Assembly: GCA_002455915.1 (NCBI GenBank)
Contig: DKLU01000315.1
Location: forward strand, 1-5,193
DNA from: Chryseobacterium sp. UBA6632
GTDB taxonomy: Bacteria > Bacteroidota > Bacteroidia > Flavobacteriales > Weeksellaceae
Length of the DNA: 5,193 nucleotides
Direction: 5' to 3'
In this document: positions 1 to 5,193 of the stretch, piece by piece
How the letters are laid out: every line of letters starts with the position of its first letter
Position numbering within the stretch: the stretch's first letter is position 1
The notes under the pieces: generated by a model
What the model was told of the DNA's origin: nothing
Databases searched by the model: none
What the model saw: the letters and a program-made list of their open reading frames with translations, nothing else
Made by a program: the position numbers and the translations under genes

Positions 1-1456
1 CGTTGGTTGTAATAGTATAATTATAATTAAGATCTGCAGCCGCCTGATTAATCACGGAAACTGCGATATTCCAACGTACCAAATCATGCCAGTAAACACC
101 TTCGCCTGCAAATTCTACTCTTCTTTCTTTACGAAGTGCCGTAGTAAAATCGCTGCTCGATATAGACGCTGAAAGTGGTGCTAAACCTGCTCTCTGACGA
201 ATTCTGTTTAAATGAGAAACTGCCGTGGTTGTACTTCCTTCATTATTTAAAATCTCAGCATACATTAAAAGAACATCTTCATAACGGATAATCGGAAAAT
301 TAACCGGCCAGTCGTAACGGTTGGTTAAAACAGCGCCTGCTTCACGGAATTTAATGAAATAATTGGCAAAATCCGGCTGCCCGTTTTGAGCGATGAATTG
401 AGTTTTCAGTGTTACTGCCTTTCTCAAATCTCCCGGCTCATAACTATTAATCAAAGACTGAGAAACTCCCAATTCATTAGCGCTGTATAAACTTCCTTGT
501 GCATTGTACAAAGGATCTGCAGTTCCGAAAGTTGGTGAAACATAGCTTGGAAGATAAGAACCTTGTGACACTCCTCCGCTGATATGCTGAATTTCAAAAA
601 GGTGATATTTATTATCGTTAGCACTTTTAAACAAATCAGCATAGGTAGGTGCAAATGTTACATATTGCCCTTCCCCCTGAATAACAGTAGACAAATGATC
701 TTTCGCTTTGGCCACATAACTGCTGTTGTTTAGCGGAAAACCTGATCCTGTAAGATAAATTCTTCCCAGCATGGCATGAGCCGCCGATTTGGTGATTCTT
801 CCTTTATTTTTAGCATCATAGGTATTTTTTAACCCAGCGATGGACGCTTCAATTTCTGACGTAACAAAATCATAAAGCACAGGCAAATCTGTTCTCTTTA
901 TCGTTGCCGCTTCATCCGGAGTCACAGGCTTATCAACCAAAGGCACTTTTCCGAAATTTCGCATCAATTCAAAATAGGCGTAGGCTCTTAAAAATCGTGC
1001 TTCAGAACGATATTGCTCCTTTGTTGCATTATCAGCAAACGGAACTGCATCAATTCTTGCTAAAATCATATTAGCATACGTAATCATTTGATAAGCATCT
1101 TCCCAAAGTACTTCTACTTCCTCGGTTGAAGAAGTATCCTGAAAACGGTTGATCGCGTAATAATCCCTGTTCCCGTTTTGGGTAAGTGCCGTAAAGTTAT
1201 TGGAACGGACTTCCGATGCCAATAAATAGAAATTCACATCAAAACCACCTCTTGAAGACGCGTTGACCATTGACGAATAAACGCCCGTTAATGCTTGATT
1301 GATCTGTAATTCTGTGGTATAGAAAGAAGTTTGAGTAATGTTATTTTCCGGTTCCAGCATCAGATCTTTTTCACAACCTGTCATCACAGACAGGAATGCT
1401 CCAAAGATTGCTATTTTTCCGAAGGTTTTGATATTTTTAGGGTAAGAAATTTTCAT
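1..1456 (-). CDS. SusD/RagB family nutrient-binding outer-membrane lipoprotein (C-terminus cut by window edge)
   Basis: This is the surface lipoprotein partner of the SusC receptor encoded just upstream; SusD proteins lie over the SusC barrel and capture the nutrient. The frame is open for 485 codons from the ATG at 1456 to the left edge with no stop, so the end of the protein is missing, probably a few tens of residues by comparison with the family. Residues 1-27 form a lipoprotein signal with basic residues, a hydrophobic stretch and the lipobox VMTGC, giving Cys28 as the lipidated residue, followed by the acidic/basic EKDL. The SusD-like N-terminal domain follows (LEPENNITQTSFYTT near 35-48; EARFLRAYAYFELMRNFGKV at 152-171, the family signature). 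The RagB/SusD C-terminal domain includes FPIIRYEDVLLMYAEILN (387-404), LNRIRQRAGL (416-425) and LRKERRVEFAGEGVYWHDLV (441-460). The start is fixed by the signal peptide. The 12-bp gap after the susC stop has no Shine-Dalgarno sequence, which is normal in Bacteroidota, and suggests co-transcription. The substrate is unknown. Confidence 0.95.
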   Translation of the reverse strand, partial: MKISYPKNIKTFGKIAIFGAFLSVMTGCEKDLMLEPENNITQTSFYTTELQINQALTGVYSSMVNASSRGGFDVNFYLLASEVRSNNFTALTQNGNRDYYAINRFQDTSSTEEVEVLWEDAYQMITYANMILARIDAVPFADNATKEQYRSEARFLRAYAYFELMRNFGKVPLVDKPVTPDEAATIKRTDLPVLYDFVTSEIEASIAGLKNTYDAKNKGRITKSAAHAMLGRIYLTGSGFPLNNSSYVAKAKDHLSTVIQGEGQYVTFAPTYADLFKSANDNKYHLFEIQHISGGVSQGSYLPSYVSPTFGTADPLYNAQGSLYSANELGVSQSLINSYEPGDLRKAVTLKTQFIAQNGQPDFANYFIKFREAGAVLTNRYDWPVNFPIIRYEDVLLMYAEILNNEGSTTTAVSHLNRIRQRAGLAPLSASISSSDFTTALRKERRVEFAGEGVYWHDLVRWNIAVSVINQAAADLNYNYTITTN

Positions 1457-1468
1457 TGTTAAAAGGTT

Positions 1469-4387
1469 TTAGAAGTTAAAGTTTAAGCCCAACATATATA
1501 CTTTTGCATTGGGGTACGCTCCGTAATCGGTACCGTCTGACTGCACAGCTTCCGGATTATAGCCACCGTAATAGTGATCTTTTCTCCACACATTTTCTAA
1601 ACTCGCATAGATTCTAAGATTTGCAATTTTTAGTTTGCTGGAAAGATCCTGCGGGAACGTATATCCTAATGTTATGTTTTTCAACTGAATATAAGTAGCA
1701 TCATACAGCCATCTGGTATCAAGCAAACTTCCCGTTGTTCCATCCAGTCTTGGGGTTTTTCCGTCACCCGGGTTTTCATCTGAACGCCATCTGTTGGCCC
1801 AATTTCCCATGACGTTCGTCGTTGTTCCCATCCCTGGTCTATCGATTGCACGACCTAGCAAGGCATAGCTGTAACCTCCTTTCTGTCCCTGGAAGAATAT
1901 CGAAAGATCCCAGTTTTTGTAAGAGAAAGTATTGGTAAGCCCCCAATAATAATCCGGTGTAGGACCTCCGATGATATGACGGTCTTTTTCATCAATCACT
2001 CCATCTCCGTTTACATCACGATATTTTACATCTCCCGCGATGGCGCCTTTTGTTTTAGCCACATTTGCATTCGCAATATCTGCTGAAGATAATACCCCGA
2101 CGGCTTCATAAAGATAAAATGAATTAAGCTCCTGACCGACCTGTATAATATTGGTACTATTGCTGAAACCTGTATAAATAGGAGCATTATCGCTACCTAG
2201 CTGTAAAACTTTATTATTATTAAATGCAATATTGGCTGAAGTATTCCATTTAAAAGTTCCTACGAAGTTTTTAGTATTTAAATCTAATTCCAATCCTTTA
2301 TTTTGAACAGAACCTACATTCCCCCATACATCCGGATATCCCGAAACAAGAGCCACAGGCTTCTTTAAAAGTAAAGCATTTGTTTTCTTTATATAGTAAT
2401 CTGCCGTGAAATCTATTCTGTTGAATAAACCTAATTCAAAACCAAAATCAGATGACTGTGTTTTCTCCCAAGTTAAATTACGATTTTCAATGGTGTTTGG
2501 AACTAATCCGTTTGATATGGATCCACCAAAAGAATAATTTCCTCCCGTTAATGTTCCGAACGCTCGGTAATCGCCTATTGAATTGTTTCCGTTTTCTCCC
2601 CAGCTGTATCTTAGCTTAAGGTTGCTCAGCCATTTTTTATCTTTTAAGAAATTCTCCTGATCAATTTTCCATCCAGCACCAAATGCAGAGAATGTTCCCC
2701 AAAGGTTATCCCATCCAAATCTTGAAGAACCATCTCTACGAATACTTGCAGATAGCATATACTTCTTTTTATAATCGTAGTTTACACGACCGAAGTAAGA
2801 AAGCAGTACCCACTCTGAAGCGGTATATTCAGAATTCAGAACTGAAGCCGATTGTGTGAAATTGAAGGTCTTCAAATCATCATTCGGGAACCCTTTATTT
2901 CTGTTATATTGGGTTGTTGTTCTGTAATTTTCACCACTTGTTCCTGCCAATGCAGTAATCGTATGATCTCCGAACGATTTTCTATAATTTAATAAAGCCT
3001 CTCCCAAATATCTGTTATAATTTATCGTTCTTCGGCTTCCGATACTTACCTGCCCCGGAATATTGGTAATAAGATCAAAAGTTGGAGTATAGCCATTATT
3101 GATATTAAAATTGTTCGTTGCTCCTCCGGAAATTTTAAAATTTAATTCAGGTAAGATATCATACGACATGTATAAGCTGGATAATAACCTGAATTCGTTG
3201 GTATTGTTGGTAGTATTTTCCATTACACCAATCGGGCTTTGCGTAGAACCAGCCCATCTGTATCGGGTATTATTCCAGAAATTGGTATAAAGACCTGCCC
3301 CAACTTCTGCAATCGGAACCATGGAAAGCATTTTATGGGCTAAATTATCTTTTCCGTCAACAGATGCTCCGTAGCTTTGAGAATAACTTGGTCGAAGGGC
3401 GATTCCCATTTTCCATTTATCTGAAATATTTACGTCAACAACAGCACTTAAATTAAATCTGTTGAATCCTGTATTGATCGCCAGACCTTCCTGATCGAAA
3501 TAAGATCCGGAAACTAAATATTTTACATTTTTATTTCCTCCACGAACGGATAGCTGATAACTTTGGATAGCTGCCGGACGGTAAAATGCATCCTGCCAAT
3601 CGATATTTGCCACCTGATTGGTTCCCCATCTCGGATCAACCATATTGGCGATGTTGGCTAAATTGTAATCGGTTGCATTAGCTAATTTAAAATATTTAGC
3701 TCTTACTTCATAACTATCCGATGCGGAATGTCCCGGTGCCAAAGCAACCCAACTTTTATTGATAGATTCAGTAGCATAATCAATCCATTCTGCGCTGTTC
3801 ATGATGTCTAACTTCTTTTCGATCGTCTGAACACCGTAATATTGTGAAAAGCTAAACAATGGTTTTCCCGAAGCTCCTTTTTTAGTCGTAATAATAACAA
3901 CCCCGTTAGAACCTCTTGATCCGTACATCGCTGTAGATGCCGCATCTTTCAGTACATCAATAGACTGGATATCATCCGGTGAAACGTTTGCCATATCATC
4001 AACCACCATTCCGTCAACTACATAAACAGGAGAATTGCTCGCGGAAATAGAAGCCGTACCACGCACACGGATTTCCAAAGGCTCACCCGGTTTTCCGGTT
4101 GTTGCACGGGTTTTAACACCGGCAATCTGCCCCGTTAATGCCTGATCTGCTCTCGCAATCGGACGGTTTTTAAAGCTTTCTGCACTTACTCTCCCCACAG
4201 AACCCGTAACCTCACTTCTTTTTTGTGTACCATAAGCAACGATAACTACCTCTTCTATATCTTTGGTTTTAGAATTGGTTTTTGTACTATCCTGACTCTT
4301 GGCTGTACCGGAAGTTTGATTTTCCTGTGCGAAGATAAAACCTGTGGTACTTAACAAAATACCTAGAGTGACTATAGATTTCTTCAT
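1469..4387 (-). CDS. SusC/RagA family TonB-linked outer-membrane receptor
   Basis: This is a complete TonB-dependent importer of 972 residues that would take up a ligand captured by its SusD partner, driven by TonB-ExbBD. Residues 1-20 are a Sec signal peptide (MKKS start, hydrophobic core, likely cut FIFA|QEN). Residues 21-43 are a polar linker rich in Ser, Thr, Lys and Gln. A TonB-box-like stretch, IEEVVIVAYG, is at 44-53. The plug domain spans about 55-171, with the SusC hallmarks VYVVDGMVVDD (121-131), DDIQSIDVLKDAASTAMYGS (138-157) and GSNGVVIITTKKG (159-171). The rest is the beta barrel. It contains the calcium-loop-like DVNGDGVID at 791-799, common in SusC proteins, and ends in a terminal aromatic beta-signal (MLGLNFNF). 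The N-terminal carboxypeptidase-regulatory-like domain of many Bacteroides SusC proteins is absent, which explains the length just under 1000 residues. No internal stop or frameshift is seen. The ATG at 4387 is set by the signal peptide, and no Shine-Dalgarno sequence precedes it. The SusD gene starts 12 bp after its TAA stop. The substrate is unknown. Confidence 0.97.
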   Translation of the reverse strand: MKKSIVTLGILLSTTGFIFAQENQTSGTAKSQDSTKTNSKTKDIEEVVIVAYGTQKRSEVTGSVGRVSAESFKNRPIARADQALTGQIAGVKTRATTGKPGEPLEIRVRGTASISASNSPVYVVDGMVVDDMANVSPDDIQSIDVLKDAASTAMYGSRGSNGVVIITTKKGASGKPLFSFSQYYGVQTIEKKLDIMNSAEWIDYATESINKSWVALAPGHSASDSYEVRAKYFKLANATDYNLANIANMVDPRWGTNQVANIDWQDAFYRPAAIQSYQLSVRGGNKNVKYLVSGSYFDQEGLAINTGFNRFNLSAVVDVNISDKWKMGIALRPSYSQSYGASVDGKDNLAHKMLSMVPIAEVGAGLYTNFWNNTRYRWAGSTQSPIGVMENTTNNTNEFRLLSSLYMSYDILPELNFKISGGATNNFNINNGYTPTFDLITNIPGQVSIGSRRTINYNRYLGEALLNYRKSFGDHTITALAGTSGENYRTTTQYNRNKGFPNDDLKTFNFTQSASVLNSEYTASEWVLLSYFGRVNYDYKKKYMLSASIRRDGSSRFGWDNLWGTFSAFGAGWKIDQENFLKDKKWLSNLKLRYSWGENGNNSIGDYRAFGTLTGGNYSFGGSISNGLVPNTIENRNLTWEKTQSSDFGFELGLFNRIDFTADYYIKKTNALLLKKPVALVSGYPDVWGNVGSVQNKGLELDLNTKNFVGTFKWNTSANIAFNNNKVLQLGSDNAPIYTGFSNSTNIIQVGQELNSFYLYEAVGVLSSADIANANVAKTKGAIAGDVKYRDVNGDGVIDEKDRHIIGGPTPDYYWGLTNTFSYKNWDLSIFFQGQKGGYSYALLGRAIDRPGMGTTTNVMGNWANRWRSDENPGDGKTPRLDGTTGSLLDTRWLYDATYIQLKNITLGYTFPQDLSSKLKIANLRIYASLENVWRKDHYYGGYNPEAVQSDGTDYGAYPNAKVYMLGLNFNF

Positions 4388-4597
4388 TCTATGATTCGTG
4401 ATTATTAATTATTTAAAATATGCTTTCGAAAAATTAAAAACGCTTGAAAAATTTGCCTTGAAAAGACATGATATTTTTCATATTTTCGTTTTTATAAAAG
4501 TATACTTATCACGAATTTCTGCTATCCTGTAGTCACCTGTTAGTATTTTTGGTTACATAAATATTATGAAATAATTAAATTTTGTTGATATTTTTAA

Positions 4598-4613
4598 GTT
4601 GAATTTTTTCAAC
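4598..4613. other. Small hairpin (6-bp stem, 4-nt loop) in the presumed susC leader
   Basis: GTTGAA, a TTTT loop and TTCAAC form a perfect 6-bp stem. On the minus-strand transcript the loop is AAAA and the following bases are TTAAAAATA, without a U-run, so it is a poor intrinsic terminator. It could be a weak leader structure or chance in AT-rich DNA. Confidence 0.3.
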
Positions 4614-4666
4614 ATTTGAGATTTATATTGGCTAAATATATACTTTAGTGTACTCAATCAAAAACT

Positions 4667-4680
4667 TAATAGTACTATTA
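4667..4680. repeat. 14-bp perfect palindrome inside the inverted-repeat segment
   Basis: TAATAGTACTATTA reads the same on both strands and has no spacer, which is the form of a dimeric-protein operator. It lies about 15 bp downstream of the minus-strand TAGTTTTG box, where a bound protein could obstruct transcription toward susC. The palindrome is seen directly; the operator role is an inference. Short AT-rich palindromes do arise by chance. Confidence 0.4.
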
Positions 4681-4694
4681 TTATCAATACGTAA

Positions 4695-4702
4695 CAAAAC
4701 TA
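4695..4702 (-). promoter_or_regulatory. Candidate Bacteroidota -7 box (TAGTTTTG) directed at susC
   Basis: On the minus strand this reads TAGTTTTG, an exact match to the Bacteroidota -7 consensus TAnnTTTG, pointing toward susC. No exact TTG or TTTG element is found about 17-23 bp further upstream, which weakens the call. If used, it would give a leader of about 300 nt before the susC ATG. It lies inside the 15-bp inverted repeat pair. Confidence 0.35.
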
Positions 4703-4708
4703 AGTTTG
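4701..4708 (+). promoter_or_regulatory. Opposed, overlapping -7 box (TAAGTTTG)
   Basis: On the plus strand TAAGTTTG is a second exact TAnnTTTG match. It shares its TA step with the minus-strand box, so the two form the symmetric core CAAAACTAAGTTTG (4695-4708). No -33 element is evident on this strand and no plus-strand gene follows, so it may be incidental symmetry or half of a bidirectional promoter. If the enclosing segment inverted, this box would face susC. Confidence 0.22.
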
Positions 4709-4766
4709 TATTAAAAATTAGCACCGGATACACTAAAGTATATGATCTTTAATTAATACAGTAGGA

Positions 4767-5193
4767 CTAAATGCCAAACTCTTTACGTATAATTTCAGCG
4801 CCTGCACTTAAAGCTTCAAGCTTACCTCTTGCTACCTTTCTGGATAACGGTGCCATCCCACAGTTGGTACTTGGGTAAAGATTTTCAACATCTACAAACT
4901 CAAGAGTTTTACGAAGGGTATCGGCTACTTCTTCAGGGGTTTCGATCGTGTTACTTGCCACATCAATTGCGCCCACCATTACTTTCTTCCCGCGAACGAG
5001 CTCAATTAAATTTAAAGGCACATTTGAGTTGTGGCATTCTAACGATACGATATCTATATTCGAATTTTTAATTTTAGGGAAAATTTCTTCGTATTGACGC
5101 CATTCTGAACCCAATGTCTTTTTCCAGTCATTATTCGCTTTGATACCATAGCCGTAGCAAATATGTACCGCAGTTTCACATTTTAAACCTTCA
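4767..5193 (-). CDS. Cobalamin-independent methionine synthase, MetE catalytic-domain family (N-terminus beyond window)
   Basis: This is the last 141 residues of a cytoplasmic enzyme that methylates homocysteine to methionine, ending at TAG 4767-4769. The frame is open through the right edge; in-frame TTG and other internal codons near 5114 are not the start, because homologous sequence continues upstream. The four ligands of the MetE zinc site can be placed by motif: His and Cys in VHICYGYG (codons 5163-5165 and 5157-5159), Glu in SLECHNSN (5037-5039) and Cys in TNCGMAPLSRKVA (4860-4862). They correspond to E. coli MetE His641, Cys643, Glu665 and Cys726. The Glu-to-Cys spacing (59) is near the E. 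coli value (61), but Cys-to-Glu is 40 residues rather than 22, so this is not a classical MetE C-terminus. The HICYGYG and WRQYEEIFP motifs suggest the short MesD-type synthases, which work with a DUF1852 protein (MesX). That subfamily call is from memory and unconfirmed. The gene is probably not co-transcribed with susC, 379 bp downstream. Confidence 0.88.
   Translation of the reverse strand, partial: EGLKCETAVHICYGYGIKANNDWKKTLGSEWRQYEEIFPKIKNSNIDIVSLECHNSNVPLNLIELVRGKKVMVGAIDVASNTIETPEEVADTLRKTLEFVDVENLYPSTNCGMAPLSRKVARGKLEALSAGAEIIRKEFGI

Larger units (their letters stand above)
4638..4743. repeat. Perfect 15-bp inverted repeat bounding a 106-bp segment
   Basis: The left arm ATATACTTTAGTGTA (4638-4652) is the exact reverse complement of the right arm TACACTAAAGTATAT (4729-4743), with 76 bp between them. 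Pairing does not extend in either direction. In AT-rich DNA of this length a perfect 15-bp pair is unlikely by chance: a rough estimate from base composition gives well under 0.01 expected. The right arm starts 23 bp past the methionine synthase stop and the left arm ends about 250 bp before the susC start. It could be an invertible-promoter boundary, terminal repeats of a MITE (both outer ends run into TA-rich sequence, so a TA duplication cannot be told apart from the arms), paired operators, or a long-range RNA stem. The arms are seen directly; the function is inferred. Confidence 0.8.
4388..4766. other. 379-bp AT-rich intergenic region upstream of susC
   Basis: No coding frame is supported on either strand between the methionine synthase stop and the susC start. 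The region must hold the end of the methionine synthase transcript and the susC promoter and leader. From right to left it holds: a 15-bp inverted repeat pair (4638-4652 and 4729-4743) enclosing two TAnnTTTG boxes (4695-4708) and a 14-bp palindrome (4667-4680); a small hairpin (4598-4613); and a leader about 200 bp long with three CTTGAAAA-like copies (4425-4464). No intrinsic terminator with a GC-rich stem and U-run is visible after the methionine synthase gene. No tRNA, known riboswitch or CRISPR repeat was recognised. Confidence 0.85.

Noticed and set aside
451..654. A 67-codon minus-strand open frame.
   Set aside because: It overlaps the SusD gene in another frame. The SusD frame here carries family motifs without interruption, so this is a shadow.
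2015..2017. The DVNGDGVID calcium-loop-like motif in SusC (residues 791-799, starting at this codon) as evidence of a calcium-regulated or dockerin-like domain.
   Set aside because: This loop is a common conserved feature of SusC-family barrels and does not indicate a separate domain.
3099..3290. A 63-codon plus-strand open frame.
   Set aside because: It lies antisense inside the susC barrel region, with no recognisable protein features and no upstream signals.
4394..4516. A 9-bp inverted repeat, ATTCGTGAT (4394-4402) and ATCACGAAT (4508-4516), which could pair in the susC leader near the start codon.
   Set aside because: A 9-bp match at this distance in a 379-bp AT-rich region is near what chance gives, and no further pairing extends it.
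4495..4563. Near-matches to the -7 box on the minus strand: TACTTTTA (4495-4502) and TATTTATG (4556-4563).
   Set aside because: Each differs from TAnnTTTG at one fixed position and lacks a TTG element at suitable spacing. Such near-matches are expected in AT-rich DNA.
4598..4766. An intrinsic terminator for the methionine synthase gene.
   Set aside because: The hairpin at 4598-4613 has an AT-dominated 6-bp stem with no U-run and is about 150 bp past the stop. The 15-bp arms are 76 bp apart, with no U-run typical of a terminator.
4388..4766. A SAM or other methionine-related riboswitch, given the neighbouring methionine synthase.
   Set aside because: The region is downstream of the methionine gene, not in its leader, and no conserved riboswitch core was recognised.
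4829..5071. An 80-codon plus-strand open frame.
   Set aside because: It is antisense to the methionine synthase gene, whose zinc-site motifs are intact in the minus frame. No protein family is recognisable in it.

Overview
The window looks like a chromosomal piece of a Bacteroidota bacterium of the class Flavobacteriia, most likely Chryseobacterium or a close relative in the Weeksellaceae. The pointers are AT-rich DNA, a SusC/SusD outer-membrane pair, no purine-rich Shine-Dalgarno sequence before either visible start, and a TAnnTTTG-type promoter motif. The genus is inferred from the general character of the proteins, not from a search.

All three genes are on the minus strand, so transcription runs from right to left. 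At the right edge (4767-5193) is the C-terminal part of a cobalamin-independent methionine synthase of the MetE catalytic-domain family. All four residues of the family's zinc site can be placed. Its N-terminal part lies beyond the window. Next comes a 379-bp non-coding region (4388-4766). Then follow a complete SusC/RagA-type TonB-dependent outer-membrane receptor (1469-4387, 972 aa) and, 12 bp later, a SusD/RagB-type surface lipoprotein (1-1456). The SusD C-terminus is cut off by the left edge.

The SusC/SusD pair should form one transcription unit. SusC is a 22-strand outer-membrane barrel powered by TonB, and SusD is the lipoprotein lid that captures substrate, usually a glycan or peptide, over the barrel. 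No glycoside hydrolase, peptidase, sigma/anti-sigma pair or other regulator is in view, so the substrate cannot be named. The methionine synthase is probably a separate unit.

The most interesting structure is in the non-coding region. A perfect 15-bp inverted repeat (4638-4652 and 4729-4743) encloses 76 bp. That core holds a 14-bp perfect palindrome and two overlapping, oppositely directed TAnnTTTG boxes sharing one TA step. Inverted repeats around a promoter just upstream of a susCD pair match the layout of phase-variable invertible promoters (invertons) known in Bacteroidota. A small mobile element (MITE) or a pair of protein-binding sites would also fit. No recombinase gene is visible, so the interpretation is open.
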